Assembly (NCBI GenBank): GCA_963759125.1
Contig: CAVWXN010000009.1
Location: 310,001-374,000, forward strand
Direction of reading: 5' to 3'
Length of the DNA: 64,000 nucleotides
Source of the DNA: JABDQA01 sp963759125
GTDB lineage: Bacteria; Desulfobacterota; Desulfobulbia; Desulfobulbales; Desulfocapsaceae
Below the pieces are notes generated by a model. The model was given only the letters and a program-made list of their open reading frames with translations. It did no database searches and was not told the DNA's origin. The translations under genes and the position numbers were made by a program. Position 1 is the stretch's first letter. Every line of letters begins with the position of its first letter. Below are positions 1 through 7,747 of this stretch, in pieces.

Positions 1-155
1 TTCTGGAAGGGAAGACACTGCTGCTGGTCACCCATAGAGCCTCGCTGCTTACCCTGGTAGACCGGGTTATCGTCCTTGATAACGGAACCCTCAGGGCCGA
101 CGGACCTAAAGATAATATTCTTGAAGCAATTCAGAAAGGACAGCTGAATCTGTAG
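1..155 (+). CDS. Type I secretion ABC transporter ATPase (LapB-like), C-terminal end only
   Basis: The reading frame is open from base 3 and stops at 153-155, giving about 50 residues of an ABC ATPase tail. It contains LLLVTHRASLLTLVDRVIVL, the switch-histidine region (TH) followed by the D-loop-to-end segment, and the ending LDNGTLRADGPKDNILEAI, which is typical of LapB/HlyB-type permease-ATPases of type I secretion systems. The gene begins outside the window. Its stop lies a few bases before the HlyD-type adaptor, so the two probably form one operon exporting a large adhesin or RTX protein directly across both membranes. The family call rests on the short tail and on the neighbour. Confidence 0.75.
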   Translation, partial: LEGKTLLLVTHRASLLTLVDRVIVLDNGTLRADGPKDNILEAIQKGQLNL

Positions 156-161
156 CTTCGA

Positions 162-1514
162 TTGGGTAGTGTTGTGGCTAGAAAACTCAAAAAAAACAAT
201 ATAAAACAGAAAGATATCGACCTGGTAACCGATATCCGCACCACCATCCTGGTAGAATCTCCCCGGGGCGGTCGGTCGGTTATCTGGCTGACCCTTATCC
301 TGTTCGTCTGTGCCATCTGGTGGGCCTCGGTATCGGAGGTCGAAGAAGTTACCCGGGGAATGGGCAAGGTCGTTCCCTCGAGCCAGATTCAAATCGTTCA
401 GAATCTCGAAGGCGGTATATTGGCAGAAACATATGTCAATATTGGCGATATAGTACAAAAAGATCAGCTCCTGATGCGGCTGGACGAAAAGCGTTTTTCC
501 GCTCCTTTTCAGGAGTACCGCTACAAGTATCTAGCCCTGACCGCAAAAGCCGCCAGACTTATTGCCGAGACGGAAGGCATCGAAATGGTTCTGGCCAAGG
601 AGGTGGAGGAAGAGAACCCCACCATTGCCGCGCGGGAATGGCAGCTCTACCACTCGCGCAAGGCCGAACTGCTTACAACCCTTGAAATCCTCGAAGAAAA
701 AGTCAAACAGCGCCGACACGAAATCGCCGAACTCGAGGAAAAGCATACTGAGCTGACCAGGACCTATCAGCTGCTGAAGAAAGAGATCGAACTCACCGAG
801 CCACTTGTTGGTGCAGGAGCCGTCTCAGAAGTTGAGATACTGCGGCTTAAAAGGGAGTCTTCGACCATGCTCGGTGAGATAGCGGCCACCAAGCTTGCCC
901 TTCCGCGGGTAAAATCTCAACTCAATGAAGCCCTCAAGGAGATTCAGGAAGAGCAGCTGCAATATTCCAACAATGCCAAAAAAGAGCTCAACGAAGTACA
1001 GGCTGAACTGGATGCCCTGTCCGCCACCTCAGTGGCTCTGGCCGACCGGTTGGAGCGAACCTCTATCCGTTCCCCGGTCTACGGAACAGTAAAGCAGGTA
1101 CTGGTAAATACCGTCGGTGGAGTTATCCAGCCTGGAATGGATCTGATCGAAATCGTCCCTCTCGAAGACACACTGCTGGTCGAAGCACAGATCAAGCCTG
1201 CCGACATCGCCTTTCTACGCCCGGACCAGGAGGCGATGGTGAAATTTACCGCCTATGATTTCACCATCTACGGCGGGCTTGAGGCGGAGCTCGAATACAT
1301 AAGTGCCGATTCCGTAATAGATGAGAAGGGCAATGCCTTTTATCAGGTTCGAGTCAGGACAAATCAGAATTATCTGATGGGAAGAGACGGTAAGTTGCCG
1401 ATTATACCAGGCATGGTTGCCACCGTCGACATTTTGACCGGCAATAAAACGATTTTATCGTATCTGCTTAAGCCAGTATTGAAAGCCAAGCAGACCGCAC
1501 TGCGCGAAAGGTAA
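162..1514 (+). CDS. HlyD-family type I secretion periplasmic adaptor (LapC-like)
   Basis: The 450-residue protein has a short cytoplasmic start, one membrane segment at about residues 40-57 (SVIWLTLILFVCAIWWASV), then a lipoyl half-motif with GKVVPSSQIQIVQNLEGGI, a long charged coiled coil (about 130-290), the second lipoyl half (TSIRSPVYGTVKQVLV) and a C-terminal beta-barrel. This is the normal architecture and length of membrane fusion proteins that link an inner-membrane ABC exporter to a TolC-type outer-membrane channel. The listed start is TTG at 162; a GTG at 174 is an alternative, and neither has a clear ribosome site. It follows the ATPase by six bases, so they should be cotranscribed. 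Confidence 0.88.
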   Translation: MGSVVARKLKKNNIKQKDIDLVTDIRTTILVESPRGGRSVIWLTLILFVCAIWWASVSEVEEVTRGMGKVVPSSQIQIVQNLEGGILAETYVNIGDIVQKDQLLMRLDEKRFSAPFQEYRYKYLALTAKAARLIAETEGIEMVLAKEVEEENPTIAAREWQLYHSRKAELLTTLEILEEKVKQRRHEIAELEEKHTELTRTYQLLKKEIELTEPLVGAGAVSEVEILRLKRESSTMLGEIAATKLALPRVKSQLNEALKEIQEEQLQYSNNAKKELNEVQAELDALSATSVALADRLERTSIRSPVYGTVKQVLVNTVGGVIQPGMDLIEIVPLEDTLLVEAQIKPADIAFLRPDQEAMVKFTAYDFTIYGGLEAELEYISADSVIDEKGNAFYQVRVRTNQNYLMGRDGKLPIIPGMVATVDILTGNKTILSYLLKPVLKAKQTALRER

Positions 1515-1527
1515 CCACTCAAATATT

Positions 1528-2154
1528 ATGGATATATTGCTTTTCAGCAAAAATGAGGCCGTGCTCAAGAGGTGGAGCGGCGGACTTGGAGAAAATAACC
1601 GCCATTTCGAGGCCACCACCCTGGAGGTTGCTTACCGGATTTTGAATAATAATGATATCTTTTTGACCCTGATACATCGGATCATGATAAACGAGCAGCA
1701 GATCACCGAGATGCTCTCTGCAAAACAGGGCAACAAGGTCTTCGTCTTGTCCGACCGTCCCAATAACGATGAAGGCATTACCTGTCTGAGGCTCGGCTGT
1801 GTCGGTTATGCCAATTCCTATATTGCCCAGCCCCGCCTCAGTCTAGCCATTCAGGCGGTGGCATCAGGGCTGATCTGGACGGGCTCCTCACTGATGCAGC
1901 ACCTGATTCAGTCCTCCACGGCCGGATCAACCAATCCAGGAGAAAACGGGACGACTCAGTCACCCCTGCTGGACCAATTGTCCAAGCGGGAGTATCAGGT
2001 GGCAGCCTTGGTTGCCGAAGGACTTCACAACAGGGAAGTGGCCCAGCGTCTCGACATCACCGAACGAACGGTCAAAGCCCATTTGAGCTCGGCCTATGCC
2101 AAGACCTCGACCCAGAGCAGGCTGGGGCTGGCCAGATTGTTCAGTGCAGCTTAA
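1528..2154 (+). CDS. LuxR-family response-regulator-like transcription factor
   Basis: 208 residues. The C-terminal 60 residues form a LuxR/FixJ helix-turn-helix: LSKREYQVAALVAEGLHNRE then VAQRLDITERTVKAHLSSAY. The first 130 residues have the size of a receiver domain, but I do not see a clean phospho-acceptor Asp/Lys set (the usual second-strand Asp region reads LTLIHRIMINEQQI), so it may be a phosphorylation-independent pseudo-receiver. It starts 13 bases after the type I secretion adaptor on the same strand, suggesting it is the last gene of that operon and regulates adhesin secretion or attachment. The target is not visible. Confidence 0.8.
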   Translation: MDILLFSKNEAVLKRWSGGLGENNRHFEATTLEVAYRILNNNDIFLTLIHRIMINEQQITEMLSAKQGNKVFVLSDRPNNDEGITCLRLGCVGYANSYIAQPRLSLAIQAVASGLIWTGSSLMQHLIQSSTAGSTNPGENGTTQSPLLDQLSKREYQVAALVAEGLHNREVAQRLDITERTVKAHLSSAYAKTSTQSRLGLARLFSAA

Positions 2155-2177
2155 GGGTACCTGCAACTAGGGTTTTG

Positions 2178-2287
2178 GCTCGAGATCGAGGCGCGCCGGG
2201 ATATTTTACCGCAGGCCTAGAGAGATGATATTCCGAGGATGAAATTTCTACGAGCAACGCGAAGATTGAGGGGGAAAAAAAGGGGCC
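2178..2287. repeat. Dispersed intergenic repeat, copy A
   Basis: The blocks GAGATCGAGGCG, TTTACCGCAGGCC, TGATATTCC, AGGATGAAATTT and CGAGCAACG-AAG occur here in the same order and spacing as in the 19.4 kb intergenic region. The similarity covers about 100 bases with scattered substitutions and ends near a GGGGCC. Neither copy has an open frame. It is therefore a shared non-coding element rather than a gene relic. Confidence 0.8.
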
Positions 2288-2305
2288 TGCAAAAAGCGCA
2301 GGCCC
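2283..2305 (-). terminator. Hairpin, possible terminator for leftward transcription
   Basis: GGGCCTGC (2283-2290) and GCAGGCCC (2298-2305) are perfect complements with a 7-base loop; seven A residues lie just left of the stem and become a U-run on the minus-strand transcript. No minus-strand gene lies immediately upstream except the SYLF gene ending at 3239, so its purpose is uncertain. Confidence 0.35.
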
Positions 2306-2537
2306 AATATGTAAAAGCTCCTCGATAGGAGCCAGTGGAGTACTTTGTGATCCACCTGATTGCAAGGCGGGTCAATTATAATACCGGAATCAGCAAAGGC
2401 AAGATCTTTTTATCAATTTTCTTTTTTGGTTCCGCGATTGTCCGGTAAAAAATTGATATTGCTTTATTTTATCAATGTCATAACTGAACCCACCTGACCT
2501 GCGGATAGCCTTCTAACTTTGATCAAGTGAGGTCCCG

Positions 2538-3119
2538 ATGAAGATCCTGGTATTTCTCGGAAGTCCACGCAAGAACGGCAATAGCGAATCGGTTGCAGCC
2601 ACCGTTGTCGACCAGCTCATCTCAAAGATCGGGGGTGATGCAGAATACGTTCGCCTGGCAGCAGAAAATGTCGCTCCCTGCATCGCCTGCGGCGGCTGCG
2701 AAAAAACCGGAGAATGCGTCGTCAAGGACGACATGATCGAACAATACGCCAAGATCGACGAGGCAGATGTTATTTTTCTGGCCGCCCCCACCTATTTTTA
2801 TGGACTCAGCGCTCAGATAAAGGGTTTCATCGACCGTATCCAGGCGCGCTGGTCGAGAAAGTATCTACTCAAGAACGCGTTCAGAAAAGAGGATACCCGC
2901 AAAGGGTATCTGATCTGCACTGCCGCAACCCAGGGCAGGAAGCTGTTCGACGGCTCGGTGCTGGTGGCGAAGTCATTTTTCGATGCGGTCGATGTTGATT
3001 ATGGCGGATCGCTGCTGATTCGGGGTGTGGACGAGCGCGGCGCTTTTCGCGACAACCCCGTGGAAATTGAGAAGGCCACCCTATTTGCCCATGAAATAGC
3101 AGCTCTGTTCGAGAACTGA
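2538..3119 (+). CDS. Flavodoxin-like NAD(P)H-dependent FMN reductase / iron-sulfur flavoprotein family
   Basis: 193 residues beginning MKILVFLGSPRKNGNSE, the FMN phosphate-binding loop of the NADPH-dependent FMN reductase and iron-sulfur flavoprotein superfamily. At about residues 50-62 it carries CIACGGCEKTGECVVKDDM, the compact cysteine cluster found in archaeal and clostridial iron-sulfur flavoproteins, which may bind a 4Fe-4S cluster. A second flavin contact is AAPTYFYGLSAQIKGFIDR. It would act as a cytoplasmic electron-transfer flavoprotein in an anaerobe. The start ATG follows GTGAGGTCCCG, a usable ribosome site. It stands alone between a repeat and a convergent gene; its partner is unknown. 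Confidence 0.85.
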   Translation: MKILVFLGSPRKNGNSESVAATVVDQLISKIGGDAEYVRLAAENVAPCIACGGCEKTGECVVKDDMIEQYAKIDEADVIFLAAPTYFYGLSAQIKGFIDRIQARWSRKYLLKNAFRKEDTRKGYLICTAATQGRKLFDGSVLVAKSFFDAVDVDYGGSLLIRGVDERGAFRDNPVEIEKATLFAHEIAALFEN

Positions 3120-3238
3120 GCTTCTCATCTACCAGATACTGTCTAAGCTATGGGACGATTTAGACTGCGTCTATGGCTGCCTATCGCTGCTCCTGCTGAT
3201 ACTCATCATCCTGTTCACCAGCTTCGGCTACATGTTGT

Positions 3239-3805
3239 TCACCGCCTGGTAAAGCTGAATTTCTGGCCGCCGATGCTTGCTTCATACATCAGGCCACCCT
3301 TGGTTATGGTATAGGTAGCCATTCCTTTGTTATAGCCGGCCCCGGAAATGGCGACATCGTTCATGGTGCCGCTGGCCACTGCCGAGCTGCCCCCGGTGGA
3401 AGCCGAAGCGCCGGCGGCGGCAGTCAACACGGTGGCCTGAGCCTCAGCCTCGAACTCGAAGTTGCCACTGACGAATTCGGCAAACGCTCGCTGGTCCTCG
3501 AAAAATACCACCTGGCTGAAACCGGTACCGCCAAGCTGAAAACCGATGCTGGCCTGGACCATACTGGCATCGCCTACGTAGTTACCCTGCTCGTAGACAC
3601 GTCCCTTGCCATATGAGCCGCCCACGACGAAGCCGCCCTTGCCGATGGTCGGAAACAGGGCGTAGCCATAGGCAGTTTCGAAAAGTTTACCAATCCCCGC
3701 ATTCTCGAACAGCTGTCTGGTCTCAATGTATTTGTCGGCCACTGCGATGGTAACGGAAAAGACCAGCATCAAGAAGATCAGCGCACTTTGAGCAACTATT
3801 TTCAT
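3239..3805 (-). CDS. Periplasmic SYLF-domain (YSC84-like) lipid-binding protein
   Basis: 188 residues with a signal peptide (MKIVAQSALIFLMLVFSV to about residue 23, AVA-D cleavage). The mature part shows the SYLF/Ysc84 pattern: an early helix, LFPTIGKGGFVVGGSYGKGR, MVQASIGFQLGGTGFSQVVFF, then an Ala/Gly-rich stretch and GGLMYEASIGGQKFSF at the end. Bacterial SYLF proteins are exported and their molecular role is unclear; eukaryotic relatives bind phosphoinositides. The ATG follows AGGGAGTAGACA on the minus strand. It is convergent with the flavodoxin-like gene and monocistronic. Confidence 0.85.
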   Translation of the reverse strand: MKIVAQSALIFLMLVFSVTIAVADKYIETRQLFENAGIGKLFETAYGYALFPTIGKGGFVVGGSYGKGRVYEQGNYVGDASMVQASIGFQLGGTGFSQVVFFEDQRAFAEFVSGNFEFEAEAQATVLTAAAGASASTGGSSAVASGTMNDVAISGAGYNKGMATYTITKGGLMYEASIGGQKFSFTRR

Positions 3806-3971
3806 TGTCTACTCCCTGGTTAAATATTCACTTCAACTAACCTCGAAAATTGACAAGATAATACTAAAAATTCCTACGATTACAACTCTGCTATTGCTGA
3901 CCGCTACCCATATCATCTATAGAATTAGGAAGTTCTCAGGGGCACGCCGTCTGCCGGTTAGCGGGACTCGT

Positions 3972-4130
3972 CATCCCAACGGACTCAAAGCTGTCGGCTT
4001 CAGCGAAGCGGACATTCCCAAACTGGTCGAGGGAATCCTGCCGCAGCACCGGATAACGAAATTATCGGCGCGGCCGGCAGGAGAGAAACAGCTTGCCGCC
4101 CTCTTTAAAGACGCCATGCAGTATTGGTAA
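3972..4130 (+). pseudogene. Remnant: C-terminal tail of an iron-containing alcohol dehydrogenase (hydroxyacid-oxoacid transhydrogenase type)
   Basis: Only the last 50 or so residues of a longer protein survive: HPNGLKAVGFSEADIPKLVE, then ILPQHRITKLSARPAGEKQL and an ending LFKDAMQYW. I recognise this as the extreme C-terminus of group III iron-dependent dehydrogenases related to hydroxyacid-oxoacid transhydrogenase, normally about 400-440 residues. The frame is open back to 3894 but that part does not resemble the family. No start codon or ribosome site makes sense here, so it is a deletion relic, ending just before the convergent MFS gene. Confidence 0.65.
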
Positions 4131-4145
4131 ATTGTTGATAAATAA

Positions 4146-5333
4146 TTATTCTTTGCCAAATTCAGGGGTCAGAATCAGGGTCGCCACGGCGGTCATCATG
4201 AAACCACTGAGGCAGACAAAGCCAAGCCAACCGAGTCCTAAATCGCCGAAAATCCCGAGAACGGCGGGAACGATTCCGGCTCCGACACTGATACCCACCG
4301 TAATAATCAGGCTGTAGGTGATATTCTGGTAGCTGCTCTCGCCAATTTCCGCCACTGATGATAACAGTGGAGGGATCATGGCAGCAACCAGGGCGGGCTG
4401 GGCGATGATGACGATATCGAGCAGTGTTCCCTGCAGAAAACCGATCAACCCGGTGCACACGAAAGTAAAGACAAGGGCCCAGCTCATGGTATTTCTTTTT
4501 CCTATCAGGTTCACCATAAATCCGGCAGAGAGCAGAAACAGGATACTGGCAATACGTGAAGCGACCAACAGCGAATTTACCTCCTGTATAGTATGGATGG
4601 ACTGGTCAACGAGATAGGCTGGCAGGATCGCATAGACTCCATGCAAGCCTGCCGCGGCAGCGGAAAGCAAAATCATTCCGACATAGGTGCCGCGCATTTT
4701 TAAAATGATGCCGATGGTGCCGAAATTCGGGGCCGCACCGACCCCGCTGTCAGAGGCCCCCCAACGCCAGAACGCCAGGGTGGCAAGTCCGCAGACGGCG
4801 GACATAACCAGAAGAACTCCGCGCCAGCCAATCAGAGGCTGGGCCGCAAGGACAATCAGCGGTGCCAGCAGCAGGGCAAAATTGGGGCTGATTTCATGGA
4901 AGGCGAAAGCGATTGTCCGCCTTTGGTGACTGATTTTCCGATTGACCATGGCGATACCGGACGGCGGGTAGAGTCCGGCACCAGCCCCGATAAAGATCAT
5001 ACCCGCAGCTATCAGTACAACTCCAGGGGCGATTGCTGAAATTAGCAGACCAATCGCAATCAAGGCCAGTGAGACAACGATGGTCAATCCATGACCGATC
5101 CGGGCCGTGAGAAACCCTGCGAGCAGTATGGCCACGGCATAGCTGACACTGATGTACAAAAACAGCGACCCGGCTGCGGCAAGGCTGATTCCCAGATCAC
5201 TCTGCAGTGAAGGCATGATCGGCGAAAAAATTGCCCGGGCAGCCATTGAGAAGAAGACTGCAACCATGAGCATGCTCAGCATCAGAATCGAACCGTTCTG
5301 ATTTTTGTTCTTGTTGGCTGCTATCTTCTTCAT
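4146..5333 (-). CDS. MFS transporter, probably a sugar-acid or organic-anion carrier
   Basis: 395 residues with 12 predicted membrane helices, the first at about residues 16-40 (ILMLSMLMVAVFFSMAARAI). A motif-A-like loop follows helix 2 (LTARIGHGLTIVV). It is divergently transcribed from the SDR gene of the tetronate cluster across a 149-bp spacer that carries a 14-bp palindrome and a 10-bp inverted repeat, so it is probably co-regulated and imports the substrate of that cluster. Substrate specificity cannot be read from the sequence. Confidence 0.83.
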   Translation of the reverse strand: MKKIAANKNKNQNGSILMLSMLMVAVFFSMAARAIFSPIMPSLQSDLGISLAAAGSLFLYISVSYAVAILLAGFLTARIGHGLTIVVSLALIAIGLLISAIAPGVVLIAAGMIFIGAGAGLYPPSGIAMVNRKISHQRRTIAFAFHEISPNFALLLAPLIVLAAQPLIGWRGVLLVMSAVCGLATLAFWRWGASDSGVGAAPNFGTIGIILKMRGTYVGMILLSAAAAGLHGVYAILPAYLVDQSIHTIQEVNSLLVASRIASILFLLSAGFMVNLIGKRNTMSWALVFTFVCTGLIGFLQGTLLDIVIIAQPALVAAMIPPLLSSVAEIGESSYQNITYSLIITVGISVGAGIVPAVLGIFGDLGLGWLGFVCLSGFMMTAVATLILTPEFGKE

Positions 5334-5343
5334 TGATGTCTAC

Positions 5344-5414
5344 ACCTATCGCAGTCTATGGTGTGGAAAAACCTGCTTGACTTCGAATCAAACTTCTATA
5401 ATTATGCGATAGGT
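5344..5414. promoter_or_regulatory. Widely spaced 10-bp inverted repeat in divergent promoter region
   Basis: ACCTATCGCA at 5344-5353 is the exact inverse complement of TGCGATAGGT at 5405-5414. The two arms flank the core promoter candidate for the SDR gene, an arrangement suitable for a regulator bridging two sites, though a chance repeat cannot be excluded. Confidence 0.4.
5377..5402 (+). promoter_or_regulatory. Candidate sigma70 promoter of the sugar-acid cluster
   Basis: TTGACT at 5377-5382 and a perfect TATAAT at 5397-5402, but separated by only 14 bases, shorter than the usual 16-18. The -10 element is convincing; the -35 is less so. It points toward the SDR start at 5483. Confidence 0.45.
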
Positions 5415-5426
5415 AATACGTATTAC
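5413..5426. promoter_or_regulatory. Perfect 14-bp palindrome, candidate FadR/GntR operator
   Basis: GTAATACGTATTAC is self-complementary and sits about 10 bp downstream of the TATAAT element, where a bound repressor would block initiation. Alternating GTA/TAC half-sites are typical of GntR-superfamily operators, and the FadR-type regulator of this cluster is encoded 0.8 kb downstream. Confidence 0.5.
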
Positions 5427-5482
5427 AACCGACATTTCATGTCAATGACTATTCACTCCTCATCACCTCTCCGGAAAATACT

Positions 5483-6235
5483 ATGAAACTTCAAGGAAAG
5501 CGGGCCCTGATAACCGGCGGTGCCCAGGGAATCGGCCAGTCAATCGCCCAGACCTTTTGCCGTGAAGGCGCGGTGGTCTACATCGCCGACATCAACCAGG
5601 AAACAGGCAGAGCAGCCGAAGCAAGCAGCACCCAGAGCAATGGTAAGACCGTCTTTGTGACCCTCGACGTCAGGGAAGACGGTGAGTGGCAGCGGGTCTG
5701 CACCCAAATGGTCAAAGAGGCTGGCAGCATCGATATTTTGGTGAACAACGCCGGTATCAACATTCGTAAATCCATTGAGGAGATGAGTGGTGATGAGCTG
5801 GATATGATGTACCAGGTCAATATCAAAGGACCTTTTCTTGGCATAAAAAATGTGCTGCCGATCATGAAAAACTCAGGCGGCGGCTCGATAATCAATATGA
5901 GCTCGGTCTGCGGCCTGATCGGTCATAAATACACGCCGGAAGCCTATACCACGGCCAAAGGAGCGCTGACCACGCTGACCAAGGCGATCGCCTCAAGATA
6001 CGGCGAATTCAACGTGCGCTGCAATTCGATCAACCCCAGCACCGCCAACACGGCAATGGTGCAGAACATGCTGAAGGACCCGGTGTGGAGAGAGCAGCGG
6101 CTCGGAGAAGTCCCTCTGGGCCGGATGGCAAGTTTGCAGGACATTGCCGAAGCAGCCCTTTATCTGGCTTCGGACGAGGCCAGTTTTATCAACGGTGTGG
6201 CCCTGCCAGTTGACGGTGGGGTTACCGCCTACTGA
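5483..6235 (+). CDS. SDR-family NAD(P)-dependent oxidoreductase
   Basis: 250 residues, classical short-chain dehydrogenase. The cofactor loop is TGGAQGIGQSIA (residues 12-23), followed by the NNAGI strand, the catalytic serine in NMSSVCG, the catalytic YTTAK pair and a closing VALPVDGG segment. Acidic residues after strand 2 (ADINQE) favour NAD over NADP. It is first in an apparent operon with the FadR-type regulator, OtnC-like aldolase, OtnK-like kinase and zinc dehydrogenase, so it probably oxidises a hydroxyl of the incoming sugar acid. The exact substrate is an inference. Confidence 0.88.
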   Translation: MKLQGKRALITGGAQGIGQSIAQTFCREGAVVYIADINQETGRAAEASSTQSNGKTVFVTLDVREDGEWQRVCTQMVKEAGSIDILVNNAGINIRKSIEEMSGDELDMMYQVNIKGPFLGIKNVLPIMKNSGGGSIINMSSVCGLIGHKYTPEAYTTAKGALTTLTKAIASRYGEFNVRCNSINPSTANTAMVQNMLKDPVWREQRLGEVPLGRMASLQDIAEAALYLASDEASFINGVALPVDGGVTAY

Positions 6236-6312
6236 TTGCCAAGCATTTTCTGTTCAAAATTCAACCGGGACAAAAGACGATCTTGCCAATTATCAACCAG
6301 GGAATCGAACGG

Positions 6313-7032
6313 GTGAACCCCACTCCAATCAAGACCATCAAGAGTGAGAAGATTCACGACCAGGTCTATGAGCAGCTCAAAACGCTTCTCCTGGAGGGGC
6401 ATTGGCAGCCAGGGGAAAAGATTCCCTCCGAAGCCGAGTTGTGCCGGCTGACCGGGGTCAGCCGGGTCTCGGTAAGAACCGCCCTTAAGTCATTGATTGC
6501 CCAAGGGTTTCTTGTTTCCAGACAGGGCGACGGCACCTTCGTGGTAGATATCTCGGTCGACATGAACATGGACCTGCTGGTGCCGATAATCGGCCTCGAC
6601 AAGAAAAGCATACTCGAGGTGCTGGAATTCAGAAAAATCCTCGAGGTCGGCCTCATTCCCCTGTTGTTCGAGAATCTCTCCGCCGAAGATCTTGTCTACC
6701 TCGAACAGAACGTAAAAGATCTAGAACAGGTGGCTGAAGAGCAAATCGAGATGATAACCGAAATCGATCTTGCCTTTCACAAGAAACTCTGTCTGATTTC
6801 CGGAAACTCGCTGATCATCAAAGTCAATAAGATACTCAGCGATCTGTTCAGGAAATCCATGCAGGACGTGGTTATCGCCCTCGGTAATCAGACAGGTAAA
6901 ATCTACCATCGCAGGATTTTCGAGGCAATGAGCCGAGGCGATCAGGCTGAGACCTCGGCAGTACTGCAGGAGCACATCGAAAACACCATTGACAGCATCA
7001 AGCGGGCAAAATTGCGGAAGGAATCCGCCTGA
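6313..7032 (+). CDS. FadR-subfamily GntR transcriptional regulator
   Basis: About 239 residues from the GTG at 6313, which has AGGGAA eight bases upstream; the frame is open further back to a TTG at 6283 without a ribosome site. An N-terminal winged helix-turn-helix (IPSEAELCRLTGVSRVSVRT then ALKSLIAQGFLVSRQGDGTF) is followed by an all-helical FCD ligand domain with the metal-binding D/H pattern (EIDLAFHKKLC and a later RRIFEAMSRGD). FCD proteins bind small organic acids such as lactate, gluconate or sugar acids. It lies within the tetronate cluster and is probably its local repressor. Confidence 0.87.
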   Translation: MNPTPIKTIKSEKIHDQVYEQLKTLLLEGHWQPGEKIPSEAELCRLTGVSRVSVRTALKSLIAQGFLVSRQGDGTFVVDISVDMNMDLLVPIIGLDKKSILEVLEFRKILEVGLIPLLFENLSAEDLVYLEQNVKDLEQVAEEQIEMITEIDLAFHKKLCLISGNSLIIKVNKILSDLFRKSMQDVVIALGNQTGKIYHRRIFEAMSRGDQAETSAVLQEHIENTIDSIKRAKLRKESA

Positions 7033-7074
7033 ACCCGTTTTGATTATCCCACAAAAACAAAAAAGGAAAGACCC

Positions 7075-7716
7075 ATGAGCACCTCGAACAAGATAGAAGA
7101 TCTGATCTCCTACAGCAGGGTTCTCTACGAACGCAAACTGCTCCATGCTACCGGCGGCAACACCAGTGTCAGGGACGGCGACACTGTCTGGATCAGTCAG
7201 ACGGGAGCCGAACTCGGTTCGTTGACCGAAGCCGAAGTGGTGAAGGTCGATTTGCATGGCACCGTTCTCGAAGGGGAAGCCCCTTCCAAGGAGATGGGAA
7301 TGCACCTGGCGATGTATCGGGCCCGCCCGAATGCAGGAGCCGTTATCCACGCCCACCCGACCTTTGCAATCACCCTGTCAAGCCTTATCAAGGAAGCATC
7401 CCTTGACGCCATACGACCTTACACGGCCGCTTTTTATGTTCGTGCAGGTCGCGTGCCGATGATCCCCTATCATGGCTCCGGTGCTCATTCGCTGCATGCT
7501 GCGGTTGAAGAACTGGCCGCCGATTACCATGCCTTGCTGCTCAGACAACACGGCATGATCGTTGCCAGCGCCAACATGGCGGAAACGGTCGGCATGGTAG
7601 AAGAAATAGAGCAATGCTGTCAGATCAGCGTTGCCTCGGGCCTGAAGGGAGAGTGGCTGACAGAGGCTCAATGCCAAGATATCGATCAGGCCCTGGGCCG
7701 TACCTGGAAAATCTGA
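7075..7716 (+). CDS. Class II aldolase, 3-oxo-tetronate 4-phosphate decarboxylase-like (OtnC family)
   Basis: 213 residues of the class II aldolase/adducin fold. The phosphate-binding segment reads ATGGNTSVRDGD; zinc ligands are in VIHAHPTFAI and in LLLRQHGMIV, with the acid residue in APSKEMGMH. AAAAGGAAAGACCC provides the ribosome site. The adjacent DUF1537 kinase gives the OtnC/OtnK pairing known from tetronate catabolism, where the kinase makes 3-oxo-tetronate 4-phosphate and OtnC decarboxylates it to dihydroxyacetone phosphate. A fuculose- or ribulose-phosphate aldolase cannot be excluded from sequence alone. Confidence 0.85.
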   Translation: MSTSNKIEDLISYSRVLYERKLLHATGGNTSVRDGDTVWISQTGAELGSLTEAEVVKVDLHGTVLEGEAPSKEMGMHLAMYRARPNAGAVIHAHPTFAITLSSLIKEASLDAIRPYTAAFYVRAGRVPMIPYHGSGAHSLHAAVEELAADYHALLLRQHGMIVASANMAETVGMVEEIEQCCQISVASGLKGEWLTEAQCQDIDQALGRTWKI

Positions 7717-7747
7717 CAGCCGATTAATCTTAGCAATGGGGACTGAT

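Larger units (their letters stand above)
2155..2537. other. Intergenic stretch with repeat copy and hairpin
   Basis: No convincing gene. It holds one copy of a dispersed non-coding repeat (2178-2287), a perfect 8-bp hairpin GGGCCTGC / GCAGGCCC (2283-2290 and 2298-2305), and then AT-rich sequence leading to the flavodoxin-like gene. The base run beside the hairpin is A-rich on the left, so it would act as an intrinsic terminator only for minus-strand transcription. Confidence 0.6.

Noticed and set aside
3118..3252. Open stretch encoding a hydrophobic helix (CLSLLLLILIILFTSFGYML)
   Set aside because: It has no ATG, GTG or TTG start in frame and no ribosome site, and it overlaps the end of the SYLF gene. 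It may be a relic but is not supported as a gene.
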